The notes: generated from the letters alone by a model not told the origin. A stretch of DNA of 64,000 nt from Hydrocarboniphaga sp. (GCF_028291725.1 NZ_JAQGNT010000064.1:44955-108954); one strand, 5' to 3'. Counted from the stretch's first letter, positions 54,292 to 63,512 are shown. Numbers and translations are program-made.

Positions 54292-55674
54292 CTAAGGTGC
54301 GCTGGCGGGATGCGCAGCCGTGGCCGGGCCATCGGCAGCCGGCAGGCGAGAAAACCGGCTCTGCAAGAAAAACAGGTTCATCGCCGCCTGCAGAGTGGTA
54401 GCGGCCACCGACAGGTACCAGATCCACAAGGGCGTGAAGCCGGTGCGATGCGACAGCCAGGTCGCGGGCACCAGGATCAGCGCGATGCGGATCGCAGAGC
54501 TGATCAGGGACGGACGGGTATCGCCGAGTCCCGAAAACACGCCGAAACAGGCGAACACCACGCCCGAGCCGAGCAGATTCCAGGAGATCAGGCGCAGGAA
54601 GTCGGAGCCGGCCTCGATCACGCCGGGGTCCGCCGAGAACGGCCTGATCAGCCACTGCGGTGCCAGATGGAACATCAGCACGAACACGGCGGCGCCGATC
54701 AGCGTATAGCGCAGCGACAGCCAGAAGGCTTCGCGGACGCGATCGCCGCGCCCTGCACCGAAGTTCTGGCCGACGATCGCGCCGGCCGCGAAGCTGATCG
54801 CCATTGACGGAATCATGCCGGTTTGCAGGATGCGCATGCCGATACCGAATCCGGCCTGCGTTGCCGGGCCGAAAGCCTGCAGCAGGCCCATCACCGCGGC
54901 CATGTATGAGGCCATCAAGCCGAGTTCGAGGCCGGAAGGCAGGCCGATGATCGCGATGCGCCGCCACAGCGGAAACTGAACTCGCCAGGCACCCCGCGCC
55001 GCATCGAAGTAATGCGGACTGCGGATCACGTGACTGAGCATGCCGGCGAAGCCGATCGCGATCGCCACCAGGGTCGCCAGCGCCGCGCCACCGACACCGA
55101 GCGGCACGCCGCTGATCCAGCCGAAAATCAGGAACGGCGCGAACACGATATTCATCAGCACCGTCGCCAGCTGCGCGATCGACGAGATGCGCATATTGCC
55201 GACACCGCGCAGCGCCGACGACAGCACCATCATCGGGATCTGCAGCGCCATCGCCGGCGCGAACCAGGCCAGGAATTCGACGGTCAAGGCGATCGTCGCC
55301 GGATCGGAGGACAAGGCCGAGGCATACGACTGGCGCGCGGCAAAAAACGCCGCGCCGACCAGCAGGCCCATCAGCGCGGACACCAGCATCGACTGGTTGA
55401 ACAGCTGCGCCACCGCCGGCATATCCTTGCGGCCCATCGCCTGCGACACCAGCGCGGAGGCGCCGACCGCCAGCACCTGCGACACCGCCATCACCGCCAT
55501 CATCAAGTTGCTGCCCAGGCTGACCGCGGCGATTGCCTCGCGGCCGAGATGGCCAACCCAGAACAGGTCGATCAGGCCGTAGATCGTTTGCACGATCATC
55601 GTCACCAGCATGAACGCGGCCATGCGCAGCAAATGTCCGCGGATCGGTCCGCTGCTGAGATCCTGCATGCCCAT
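54292..55674 (-). CDS. MATE-family efflux transporter
   Basis: A 460-residue membrane protein with 12 predicted helices in two similar halves. Family motifs include MIVQTIYGLIDLFWVGHLG, AVGASALVSQAMGRKD near the first half and ISFAAGAIVGQNFGAGRGDR in the second. It exports cationic drugs or metabolites in exchange for Na+ or H+. Its substrate cannot be read. It ends 97 bp before the YciI start and follows the RraA gene by 6 bp, so it may be co-transcribed with RraA. Confidence 0.92.
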   Translation of the reverse strand: MGMQDLSSGPIRGHLLRMAAFMLVTMIVQTIYGLIDLFWVGHLGREAIAAVSLGSNLMMAVMAVSQVLAVGASALVSQAMGRKDMPAVAQLFNQSMLVSALMGLLVGAAFFAARQSYASALSSDPATIALTVEFLAWFAPAMALQIPMMVLSSALRGVGNMRISSIAQLATVLMNIVFAPFLIFGWISGVPLGVGGAALATLVAIAIGFAGMLSHVIRSPHYFDAARGAWRVQFPLWRRIAIIGLPSGLELGLMASYMAAVMGLLQAFGPATQAGFGIGMRILQTGMIPSMAISFAAGAIVGQNFGAGRGDRVREAFWLSLRYTLIGAAVFVLMFHLAPQWLIRPFSADPGVIEAGSDFLRLISWNLLGSGVVFACFGVFSGLGDTRPSLISSAIRIALILVPATWLSHRTGFTPLWIWYLSVAATTLQAAMNLFFLQSRFSRLPAADGPATAAHPASAP

Positions 55675-55680
55675 CCGGAA

Positions 55681-56163
55681 TCAGCCGTGCAGCGGCTTGT
55701 CTGAGACGACAATGCCGTCGCGGTCGGCGTACAGCCAGTGGCCGCTGTGGAAATGCACGCCGGCGAACGTCACCACCTTGTCGACCTGCGCGCTGTGCAA
55801 GCCTTTTTCGCTTTTCTTCGGATGCAGGCCGAGCGCTTTGACGCCGATCATCTGCGCACCGATTTCCTCGGAATCACGGATATAACCGTAGACGACGATG
55901 CCGGCCCAGCCGTTGTTGACGCCGAGCGCGCCGAGATTGCCGCCGACCAGCGCGCAGCGGTCCGAACCGCCGCCGTCGACGACCAGCACGCGGCCTTCGC
56001 CCGGCGTCTCCAGCGTGGCGCGGACTTGTCCGTTGTCCTCGAAAACCTTCAGCGTCTTGATCTGGCCGTGGAACGCGATTACACCGCCAAAGTCGCGAAA
56101 GATCGGTGCGCAGACCGGCGCGTCGGGATGGGCGTCGGAAAGATCGGTAGTGGCGTAGGACAT
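55681..56163 (-). CDS. rraA: RraA-family protein (regulator of RNase E activity A)
   Basis: A 160-residue protein. Segments PIFRDFGGVIAFHGQIKTLK, VLVVDGGGSDRCALVGGNLG, NNGWAGIVVYGYIRDSEEIG and HSGHWLYADRDGIVVS are typical of RraA. E. coli RraA binds RNase E and inhibits it. Related proteins act as HMG/oxaloacetate aldolases. The short form with GGNLG and the DRDGIVV end fits RraA proper. It sits between dsbB and the MATE gene. Confidence 0.9.
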   Translation of the reverse strand: MSYATTDLSDAHPDAPVCAPIFRDFGGVIAFHGQIKTLKVFEDNGQVRATLETPGEGRVLVVDGGGSDRCALVGGNLGALGVNNGWAGIVVYGYIRDSEEIGAQMIGVKALGLHPKKSEKGLHSAQVDKVVTFAGVHFHSGHWLYADRDGIVVSDKPLHG

Positions 56164-56178
56164 GCAGTGATCCTCGGT

Positions 56179-56697
56179 CTAAAGAATTCGGGACTCGGCT
56201 CGCGAACGGCGTGCCAGCAGCGGTACCGCCAGCGCCCATACCGCGAACACGATGAACGCGATCAGCGTCCAGCCAGGCAGCGAGACGCCGAGCCATTGGG
56301 CGTCGATCTTCGCGCAGTTGCCGTCGCCTTTCAGAATGATCGTGATCACTTCGTTGAGCGGAAACATGTCCATCAGGTAGGCCAGGGTCGGGCCGCAGGC
56401 CGGAACCTGGTCCGCCGGCAGAGACTGCAGCCAGACATGACGGCCGGCGATGCCGGCGCCGACCAGCGCCGCGAGCAGCGCCAACAGCGAATACACCCAG
56501 CGCCCCGGACCGCGCGGGCCGTGGATCGCGCCGAGCAGGAAGAAGATGCCGGTCACGAACATCGCCACGCGCTGGAAGATGCACATCGGGCAGGGCTCGA
56601 AGCCCAAGGTCTTCTGCAGAAACAGGATCGCGAACAGCAGGCCGCCGATGCAGCCGGCGAAGCCCAGCAGGTTCAGCACGCGGTAGTTGAAGAGCAT
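56179..56697 (-). CDS. dsbB: Disulfide bond formation protein B
   Basis: A 172-residue inner-membrane protein with four hydrophobic segments. The first redox pair is CPMC in LGFEPCPMCIFQRVAMF (residues about 36-39). The second pair appears as ACGPTLAYLMD and NCAKIDAQWLGVSLPGW. It reoxidises DsbA and passes electrons to quinone. Length and Cys spacing are normal. Its ATG lies 17 bp before a REP palindrome. Confidence 0.94.
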   Translation of the reverse strand: MLFNYRVLNLLGFAGCIGGLLFAILFLQKTLGFEPCPMCIFQRVAMFVTGIFFLLGAIHGPRGPGRWVYSLLALLAALVGAGIAGRHVWLQSLPADQVPACGPTLAYLMDMFPLNEVITIILKGDGNCAKIDAQWLGVSLPGWTLIAFIVFAVWALAVPLLARRSRAESRIL

Positions 56698-56720
56698 CAG
56701 TGATCCCGGACAAGGCTAGG

Positions 56721-56788
56721 TTGGGGTGAGCGCAGCGAACCCCAACGTGTGTGCCGCGCAATGTTGGGGTTCGCTGCGCTCACCCCAA
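56721..56788. repeat. REP-type palindrome
   Basis: Perfect 26-bp arms (56721-56746 and 56763-56788) contain TTGGGGTGAGCGCAGCGAAC and its complement. It stands between dsbB and fumarase genes. The same core recurs at 63513-63590. Confidence 0.8.
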
Positions 56789-56804
56789 GCTACGATTCTA
56801 CGAT

Positions 56805-58325
56805 TCAGACAACTGTGACCGGGATCTTGCCGATCTTCGCGCGCCAGGTCTTCGGGCCAGTCTCATGCACGGATTCGCCGGTCGAATCCACCGCGACCGT
56901 CACCGGCATGTCCTGCACCTCGAACTCGTAGATCGCCTCCATTCCCAGATCTTCGAAGCCGACGACCTTGGCCGAGCGGATCGCCTTGGCGACCAGATAG
57001 GCGGCGCCGCCGACCGCCATCAGGTAGGCGCTCTTGTGCTTCTTGATCGATTCGATCGCGGTCGGGCCGCGCTCGGATTTGCCGATCATTGTGATCAGGC
57101 CGGTCTGCGCCAGCATCATCTCGGTGAACTTGTCCATGCGCGTCGCCGTGGTCGGGCCGGCCGGGCCGACGACTTCGTCGCGCACGGGATCGACCGGGCC
57201 GACGTAGTAGATCGCGCGGTTGCGGAAGTCCACCGGCAGCTTCTCGCCCTTGGCGAGCATATCGGCGATGCGTTTATGCGCGGCGTCGCGGCCGGTCAGC
57301 ATCTTGCCGTTCAACAGCAGCGTCTGGCCGGGCTTCCAGCTGGCGACTTCTTCCTTGGTCAGCGTGTCCAGATTCACGCGCTTCGAGGTTTCCAGGTTCG
57401 CCTTCCAGGTCACCTTGGGCCAATCCTCGAGCTTCGGCGTCGGCAGCACCGCCGGGCCGGAGCCATCAAGATGGAAGTGCACGTGACGCGTCGCCGCGCA
57501 GTTCGGGATCATCGCGACCGGCAGATTCGCAGCATGCGTCGGATAGTCGAGAACTTTCACGTCAACCACCGTGGTCAGACCGCCGAGACCCTGGGCGCCG
57601 ATGCCCAGCGCGTTGACCTTCTCGTACAGCTCCAGGCGCAGTTCTTCGGCGCGATTGGACGGGCCGCGGGCGATCAGGTCGTGAATATCGACCGGCGCCA
57701 TCAGCGATTCCTTGGCCATCAGCATCGCCTTCTCCGGCGTGCCGCCGATGCCGACGCCGAGGATGCCCGGCGGGCACCAGCCGGCGCCCATCGTCGGGAT
57801 GGTTTTCAGAATCCAGTCGACCACTGAATCGCTGGGATTCAGCATCGCCATCTTCGACTTGGCTTCGGAGCCGCCACCCTTGGCCGCGCAGATCACCTCT
57901 AAATGATCGCCGGCGACGATCTCGTAATGGATCACCGCGGGCGTGTTGTCCTTGGTGTTGATGCGCTTGCCGGCCGGGTCGGCCAGCACCGAGGCGCGCA
58001 GCTTGTTGTCCGGGTGCTCGTAGGCGCGCTTGACGCCCTCGTTGACCATGTCGGTGACGCTCTTGCCGGCTTCCCAGCGCACATGCATGCCGACTTTCAG
58101 GAAGACCGTGGCGATGCCGGTGTCCTGGCAGATCGGGCGCTTGCCCTCGGCGCTCATCCGCGAATTGGTCAGAATCTGCGCGATCGCGTCCTTGGCGGCG
58201 GGGTTTTCTTCACGCTCGTAGGCCTGGCCCAACGCGGTGATGTAGTCGAGCGGATGGTAGTAGCTGATGTACTGGAACGCGTCGGCGATCGACTGTACGA
58301 AGTCTTCCTGGCGGATCGTGGTCAT
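56805..58325 (-). CDS. fumA: Fumarate hydratase class I (iron-sulfur type)
   Basis: A 506-residue enzyme from ATG 58325 (MTTIRQEDFVQSIADAFQYI). The N-terminal domain has ICQDTGIATVFLKVGMHVRW with one cluster Cys, and GWCPPGILGVGIGGTPEKAM carries another. The C-terminal beta domain has VGPVDPVRDEVVGPAGPTTA. It converts fumarate to malate in the TCA cycle using an oxygen-sensitive 4Fe-4S cluster. The length matches the FumA/FumB class. Confidence 0.94.
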   Translation of the reverse strand: MTTIRQEDFVQSIADAFQYISYYHPLDYITALGQAYEREENPAAKDAIAQILTNSRMSAEGKRPICQDTGIATVFLKVGMHVRWEAGKSVTDMVNEGVKRAYEHPDNKLRASVLADPAGKRINTKDNTPAVIHYEIVAGDHLEVICAAKGGGSEAKSKMAMLNPSDSVVDWILKTIPTMGAGWCPPGILGVGIGGTPEKAMLMAKESLMAPVDIHDLIARGPSNRAEELRLELYEKVNALGIGAQGLGGLTTVVDVKVLDYPTHAANLPVAMIPNCAATRHVHFHLDGSGPAVLPTPKLEDWPKVTWKANLETSKRVNLDTLTKEEVASWKPGQTLLLNGKMLTGRDAAHKRIADMLAKGEKLPVDFRNRAIYYVGPVDPVRDEVVGPAGPTTATRMDKFTEMMLAQTGLITMIGKSERGPTAIESIKKHKSAYLMAVGGAAYLVAKAIRSAKVVGFEDLGMEAIYEFEVQDMPVTVAVDSTGESVHETGPKTWRAKIGKIPVTVV

Positions 58326-58508
58326 TAGACTTAACGGCTGGGAGAGTCGAAATGGGGAGCGCAATGCTACCGGACTTCGTCCCGATTGGCGTCTGCCGCC
58401 GGCCGGTCGGGCCCCCTGGACTGTCACGATTCTGAAATCGCCGCGCGCTGAAAATATCCGGATTGCCGGGCCACGCGCGGCATCAATAACGATCAGGGAG
58501 GCAATCTT

Positions 58509-59777
58509 GTGTTGATTCGCATCGGAAAGGCTTTATGTGCGGGACTCGGGCTAGGACTGGGTCTGGCGAGCATCGCGGCATGCAGCCTGATCGCCTCTTG
58601 CAGCAATGACGACGAGGCTGGCGTCGAGCAGATCAAGCATGTCTTCGTGATCGCGCTGGAGAACAAGAACTACGACGACACTTTCGGCACCAGCACACAG
58701 GACCCCTACCTGCAGTCGCTGAAAACCTCGGGCGCGCTGCTGACGCATTACTACGGCACCGGCCACGCCAGCCTCGACAACTACATCTCGATGATCAGCG
58801 GCCAGGCGACGGCGAATGCGACATCCGCCGACTGCGCCAATTACGACGACTTCCTGCTCAACGGCACGACGGCCGATGGCCAGGCGATCGGCGACGGCTG
58901 CGTCTACCCGACCAGCATCAAGACCCTGCCCGATCAGCTCAAGGCCGCCGGCCTGTCGTGGAAAGGCTATATGGGCGACATGGGCAACGATCCGGCGCGC
59001 GAAAACGCGACCTGCGGCCACCCGGCGATCGGGGCAAAGGATCTGACGCAGACTCCCGAAGCGCCGAGCGCCAGCGTGCCGGCCGGCGACCAGTACGCCG
59101 CGCGTCACAATCCGTTCGTGTACTTCCATTCGATCATCGACACGGAGGACTGCGACAAGAACGTGGTCAGCCTGCCGCAGCTCGATACCGACCTGGCGTC
59201 GATCGACAAGACGCCCAACTTCACTTTCGTGACGCCGAATCTCTGCGACGACGGCCACGATGGCGACGGCACCGGCGCCGCCGGCAAGGGCTGCGTCGAC
59301 GGCAAGCCCGGCGGACTGAAATCCTCGGACGAATTCCTCAAGGTCTGGGTGCCCAAGATTCTGGCCTCGCCGGCGTTCAAGAAGGACGGCCTGCTGGTCA
59401 TCACTTTCGACGAAGGCAACTACACCTCGGTGTCACCGTCGACGGTCGACGGCAAGACCACGGTCACGATCACCTTCCCCGGCGAGTCCTGCTGCAATCA
59501 GCCGATCGGGCCGAACATCACCCGGCCCTCGGCGGAGACCATCGCGGTGTCGCCGACGACGACCTACGTGATCAAGATCGATGGCCACGGCGGCGACCGT
59601 GTCGGGGCGGTGATGCTGTCGCCGTTCATCAAGGGCGGCACGGTCTCGGATGTGCCGTACAACCATTATTCGCTGCTGAAGACGCTGCAGAACATCTATC
59701 GGCTGAGCCCCTACCTCGGCTACGCCGGCCAGGACGGCCTCGCTGCGATGGATACCGACGTCTTCAGCGGTCTGTGA
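58509..59777 (+). CDS. Lipoprotein phosphoesterase (acid phosphatase / phospholipase C-like family)
   Basis: A 422-residue protein from GTG 58509, 8 bp behind GGGAGG. The signal ends in LIASC, with the probable lipidated Cys near residue 31. The phosphoesterase family (PF04185) pattern is VFVIALENKNYDDTFG near the start, TGHASLDNYISMISGQ, and LVITFDEGNYTSVSP near the end, with KIDGHGGDRVGAVMLSPFI as metal-binding part. It would hydrolyse phosphate esters at the cell surface or periplasm. Its stop codon overlaps the start of the next gene. Confidence 0.88.
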   Translation: MLIRIGKALCAGLGLGLGLASIAACSLIASCSNDDEAGVEQIKHVFVIALENKNYDDTFGTSTQDPYLQSLKTSGALLTHYYGTGHASLDNYISMISGQATANATSADCANYDDFLLNGTTADGQAIGDGCVYPTSIKTLPDQLKAAGLSWKGYMGDMGNDPARENATCGHPAIGAKDLTQTPEAPSASVPAGDQYAARHNPFVYFHSIIDTEDCDKNVVSLPQLDTDLASIDKTPNFTFVTPNLCDDGHDGDGTGAAGKGCVDGKPGGLKSSDEFLKVWVPKILASPAFKKDGLLVITFDEGNYTSVSPSTVDGKTTVTITFPGESCCNQPIGPNITRPSAETIAVSPTTTYVIKIDGHGGDRVGAVMLSPFIKGGTVSDVPYNHYSLLKTLQNIYRLSPYLGYAGQDGLAAMDTDVFSGL

Positions 59778-60988
59778 GGGCGGGCGCTGCCTTCGTTCTG
59801 GTGATATTCGGCGCACTGTCGCACCCGGCCGCGGCGGCCGGCACGCCGACGCCATCCGAAATGGCAGACCTCGGCCGACAGCTATTCTTCGACGAATCGC
59901 TGTCTGCTTCCGGCCGGCAGTCCTGCGCCAGCTGCCACAATCCGCAGCATGCCTACGGCCCGCCGAACGCGCGCTCGGTGCAACTCGGCGGCGCCCGGCT
60001 GCAGACACCCGGCCTGCGCACCGTGCCTTCGCTGCGCTACACGCTGGCGCGCACGCCCCGCTGGTTCAAGGAATACCAGGCGAACGAGGTCGAGCGACTG
60101 ATCGAAACCGACAGCGTGCCCACCGGAGGCTTCGGTTGGGACGGCCGGTTCGACACCTTGCGCGAACAGGCCCGGTTCCCGCTGCTGGCCGCCAATGAGA
60201 TGGGGAATGCAAACGTCGCCGCGGTCGCGGCCAAGCTTAGACGCGCACTCTATGCCGATCGCCTGCACAGGCTGGCAGGCGACAACGCGATGGCGAACGA
60301 CGGCGCGCTACTCCGCTTCGCGCTGGCGGCGCTGGAGCGTTTCGAACTCGACGATCCCAGCTTCGCGCCCTACACCAGCAAGTTCGATCGCTACCTGGAC
60401 GGCAAAAGCGCGCTCAGCGCGCCCGAGCGCCGCGGCCTCGACCTGTTCAACGATCCCAGGCGCGGCAACTGCGCGTCCTGCCATCTCTCCGGCAAGGGCG
60501 CGGACGGATCGCATCCGCTGTTCACCGACTTCGGCTTCCAGGCGCTGGGCGTGCCGCGCAATCCGGAGATTCCCGCCAACCAGGACCCGCGCCATTTCGA
60601 CATGGGCCTATGCGGCCCGCTACGCAGCGACCAACCGAATCTGCGTTACTGCGGCTTCTTCAAGACGCCGACACTACGCAACGTCGCCGCCCGCGGCGCG
60701 CTGTTCCATAACGGCCGCTTCCACGATATGCACGAGGCGCTGCGCTTCTATGTGCAGCGCGACGTCGACGCAACGCGCTGGTATCCGCGAATACAGGGCA
60801 GACTTCAGATCTACGACGATCTTCCGGAATCCCTGCGCGTCAACGTCGACCTGATCGACTCCCCGCTGGACCGCAAACCCGGGCAGCAGCCGGCCTGGAG
60901 CGAAGCGGACATCGACGACGTCGCCGCATTTCTGCGCACGCTCACCGACGAGGATGTACGAGCCGTCGCATCCCGGGCGCGTCACTGA
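59774..60988 (+). CDS. Di-haem cytochrome c peroxidase family protein
   Basis: A 404-residue protein from GTG 59774, which overlaps the previous stop. A signal peptide (AAFVLVIFGALSHPAAAAG) precedes two c-type haem sites: SCASCHNPQHAYG near residue 60 and NCASCHLSGKGAD near residue 240. TPTLRNVAARGALFHNGRFH carries a conserved MauG/CcpA-type segment. It could reduce hydrogen peroxide or modify a partner protein. A long in-frame extension further upstream merely shadows the phosphoesterase gene. Confidence 0.9.
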   Translation: MRAGAAFVLVIFGALSHPAAAAGTPTPSEMADLGRQLFFDESLSASGRQSCASCHNPQHAYGPPNARSVQLGGARLQTPGLRTVPSLRYTLARTPRWFKEYQANEVERLIETDSVPTGGFGWDGRFDTLREQARFPLLAANEMGNANVAAVAAKLRRALYADRLHRLAGDNAMANDGALLRFALAALERFELDDPSFAPYTSKFDRYLDGKSALSAPERRGLDLFNDPRRGNCASCHLSGKGADGSHPLFTDFGFQALGVPRNPEIPANQDPRHFDMGLCGPLRSDQPNLRYCGFFKTPTLRNVAARGALFHNGRFHDMHEALRFYVQRDVDATRWYPRIQGRLQIYDDLPESLRVNVDLIDSPLDRKPGQQPAWSEADIDDVAAFLRTLTDEDVRAVASRARH

Positions 60989-61043
60989 AAAACGCGAGGT
61001 CTGCGTAGGGCGACTCTCCATGAACCGAGAGCCCGACCCACCC

Positions 61044-61353
61044 GTAGGCTGGGTTGCAGCGAAGCGGAAACCCAGCGCTGAATTCGGGCCGCCGTGCTGG
61101 GATTCCGCTTCGCTCCATCCCAGCCTACGCAGGGGTTCAGGGTCCGTCGGCAGGTCCGCAAGGAACACGGGGCTCTCCATGAACCTCTCAATCTCTTGTA
61201 GGGCGGGAGGAGCGCAGTGCATCCCGCCTTTCGCGAGCTACGAAATCTCCAGTCGCTCGGCGTAGGTGTAGGGTGGGCAAAGCGAAGCGTGCCCACGTGA
61301 TGCTGCCGCAGCGCCCCGATCCGCGTGGGCACGAAAAAACGTGCCCATCCTAC
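61044..61353. repeat. Cluster of three REP-type palindromes
   Basis: Three imperfect palindromes follow one another: 61044-61130 (GTAGGCTGGGTTGCAGCGAA and its inverse), about 61197-61243 (GTAGGGCGGGAGGAGCGCAG) and 61267-61353 (TAGGGTGGGCAAAGCGAAGC and its inverse). All start with the GTAGG-x-GGG pattern of RAYT-linked REPs. The gap from 60989 to 61490 holds nothing else that I can support. Confidence 0.75.
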
Positions 61354-61490
61354 GAGTTCAACCGAACAGTCGAAGATCTCGTCCGAAAAGTCGTGCGGCC
61401 GGAGTTTTCCAGAGATCTTCATGAGCGCGTCATATCGGACACCTAGCGTACCGCCGCTGTTTCGGCTATCACGCTCGAAGGTCTACCGCC

Positions 61491-62357
61491 ATGCGCAAGC
61501 TTCTACTCGCCACTCTCGCCTTGTTCCCGATGAGCGCCGCCCAGGCGAACCCCGACGTCACGTCGCGCGAGTACAAGCTGATGCTGCTGACCAGCGCGTT
61601 CAGCTACAACACCGAAGCGGCGAATGTGGACTCTTTTCTGGACACGGCGGAAAGTACAATCGAAGCGGCGATCAGCCGCACCGTCACCGGCAGCGACTAT
61701 CTGGCAACCAGCCGCGACCTGAAGTTCTATGACACCGCGGGAAGCTGCGTGCTGGACCACTCCGGCTACGCCTTTCGCGAACGCATCGAGAACGGCAGCT
61801 CGGAAGTGACGCTGAAGTTCCGCAGCCCCGACCGCTATATCTCCGATTTCGAGGATCTGTCCTCGACCAGTTCGCAGGCCGAGACCAAGCTCGAAGAAGA
61901 CATCGGCGCTTCGGCGAGTTCGTTCTTCAAGTCCGTCTACAGCCATTCGACCACCGCACCGAACACCCGAACCATCAACAAGATGGACGACATCAACATC
62001 CCGTTCCCGGGCTTCGGCGATGACTACGGTTTCAGCGACAGCCTCGACCTCGTGGCCGTTGGCGGCCTGACGCTGCGCGAGCGCGTATACAAGGGCCGTA
62101 CGATCGATCTTGGCGATTTCGACGGCGCGATCTCGGTGACCCTGTGGTACAACGGCGCGCCGTCGGGAGCGGTGCATCCCCTGGCGGCGGAAGTGTCCTT
62201 CAAGTACGAAGACAGCTCCGCGGACTACACCAAGAGCGTGGTCAACCGCGCCAAAACGGCATTCGCAGCCCTGCAGACGCTGACGGCCTGGGTCGATCCG
62301 GATTCCGACACCAAGACCCGCTTCGTCTACAACTACAATCCTTCGTTCTGCTACTGA
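61491..62357 (+). CDS. Secreted protein of unknown function
   Basis: A 288-residue protein with a clear signal peptide (MRKLLLATLALFPMSAAQAN). I do not recognise a family. The mature part contains an acidic, Ser-rich segment (FEDLSSTSSQAETKLEEDIG), a region ending in a Gly/Phe-rich loop (NIPFPGFGDDYGFSD), and two Cys (SCVLDHSG near residue 84 and the C-terminal SFCY) that could bond in the periplasm. It is flanked by REP clusters and a toxin-antitoxin pair and has no operon partners. Confidence 0.7.
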   Translation: MRKLLLATLALFPMSAAQANPDVTSREYKLMLLTSAFSYNTEAANVDSFLDTAESTIEAAISRTVTGSDYLATSRDLKFYDTAGSCVLDHSGYAFRERIENGSSEVTLKFRSPDRYISDFEDLSSTSSQAETKLEEDIGASASSFFKSVYSHSTTAPNTRTINKMDDINIPFPGFGDDYGFSDSLDLVAVGGLTLRERVYKGRTIDLGDFDGAISVTLWYNGAPSGAVHPLAAEVSFKYEDSSADYTKSVVNRAKTAFAALQTLTAWVDPDSDTKTRFVYNYNPSFCY

Positions 62358-62415
62358 CACTCCCGCCGTAAACCGGTCTGCGCGACCCTCGGGCCAGATT
62401 TACGCCGCTGTGCGC

Positions 62416-62718
62416 CTAGCGCCGCCCGAACCAATAGAACGGCTGGCGTCGCTGATGGGCAACCGCAAGAACGCGAAGTACCGAAGGCTTGATGCAGTAG
62501 TGGACCGTATAGCTCCAGCGTCCAGGCGGCTGGACAACGATAGAGCGAATGTTGCCTCTTGTGATGGGAGCCGATTCTGGGAAAGTGCAGAGTTGCTCGA
62601 TAGCTGCCTGAACTTGATCCGCGAGTTCCAGACCTTTCCCGGCTTGGACGGATTCGTAGTAGCCCACCGCCTCGTCAAGTTCTGCTTCGGCGAGAGGATG
62701 GAATTCATAGGGCAGCAT
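62416..62718 (-). CDS. RelE/ParE-family toxin
   Basis: A 100-residue protein. The pattern FHPLAEAELDEAVGYYES at the start, PPGRWSYTVHYCIKP in the middle and VLRVLAVAHQRRQPFYWFGR at the end is that of ParE/RelE toxins of the type that ends in WxxR. Its ATG overlaps the antitoxin stop (TAATG), so the pair is coupled. Whether it attacks gyrase or mRNA cannot be told. Confidence 0.88.
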   Translation of the reverse strand: MLPYEFHPLAEAELDEAVGYYESVQAGKGLELADQVQAAIEQLCTFPESAPITRGNIRSIVVQPPGRWSYTVHYCIKPSVLRVLAVAHQRRQPFYWFGRR

Positions 62719-62957
62719 TACTTGCCGTAGCGAGCGCGTAGGCGCCTGAAGACTGCGTCCCCCGGGATGCCTTGAATCTGACCGGACTCCATCTCCGAAT
62801 CGCGGCGCTCGGCCTCAGCCAGCCAAAGCTCGGCCACCTCAGCCTCGGGAAGCGCCGCCAAGCTTTGGATCAGCGCGTGTGTGAGCTGCGCGCGTGCGGC
62901 AGGCCGTAGCTTTAAGGCGGCCTGCTGAATGGACTCAATAGTCGGTGTCGTCGTCAT
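62718..62957 (-). CDS. Addiction-module antitoxin
   Basis: A 79-residue protein (IESIQQAALKLRPAARAQLT, then LAEAERRDSEMESGQIQGIP and GDAVFRRLRARYGK). This matches the unstable antitoxin family (PF09720) found upstream of ParE/RelE-type toxins. It lies upstream of the toxin in one operon. Confidence 0.88.
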   Translation of the reverse strand: MTTTPTIESIQQAALKLRPAARAQLTHALIQSLAALPEAEVAELWLAEAERRDSEMESGQIQGIPGDAVFRRLRARYGK

Positions 62958-63069
62958 GATGGAAGCCTATACCGGCAAAGGCCATTCAGCCAGATCGATC
63001 GGGTTGGGAACCTAGACCGCTATAGGCGCTTCGCAGGCTAGAATGCCCCAGGTTCCGGGAATTTCCGCC

Positions 63070-63352
63070 GTGCAAGTCAACATCCCCGAAAAAGCTGGTC
63101 GAACGCCTGAAGCTCATCACCGGCAAGACCCGCGGCCCTGAAGCCGTGCGCACAGCCATTGAGGCCTTCGCAGCAGCGAGGGAATCCGAGCGGCCGCCGA
63201 TGAAGGCGGCCGATCATAGCTCCGTCTAACAAGGCACCAAGCCCAACGCCAAGACCATCCGCGCGCTGCGCTCCAAGCCTGCGCGCGGCGACAAAACCTT
63301 CAAAGATGCCGCGAGCGCGAAAGCCTACTTGCGCGATCTCATCAAAGCCTGA
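63070..63352 (+). pseudogene. Broken antitoxin gene(s)
   Basis: A GTG at 63070 opens VQVNIPEK. After one extra base the frame continues as LVERLKLITGKTRGPEAVRT and AIEAFAAARESE to a stop at 63229. In the same frame, QGTKPNAKTIRALRSKPARG and DKTFKDAASAKAYLRDLIKA follow to a stop at 63350. The first part resembles a ribbon-helix-helix antitoxin and the second a different antitoxin C-terminus. A frameshift and a stop codon disable them. No toxin gene follows. Confidence 0.55.
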
Positions 63353-63383
63353 GGAAGATCGTCTTCAAGGGAATGTTGTCGTC

Positions 63384-63486
63384 CCTTCTCCCTCCGGGAG
63401 AAGGTGCCCCGAAGGGGCGGATGAGGGATTCTGAGTTCGCGCGAATGTCAAGTCCCTCACCCCTACCCCGCTCTCGGAGGGCATAG
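63384..63486. repeat. Interspersed intergenic repeat (CTCCGGGAG / GCCCCGAAGGGGC hairpins)
   Basis: Short hairpins CCTTCTCCC-tcc-GGGAGAAGG and GCCCC-gaa-GGGGC are followed by GATGAGGG and later CCCTCACCCC. This composite repeat is common between genes of many proteobacteria. No coding capacity is seen. Confidence 0.55.
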
Positions 63487-63512
63487 GTATCTACACATCA
63501 TCCCGCCAGCGT

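Noticed and set aside
58958..59773. Long plus-strand frame leading into the peroxidase gene
   Set aside because: It overlaps the phosphoesterase gene in another frame and is Arg-rich shadow sequence. The signal peptide begins at GTG 59774.
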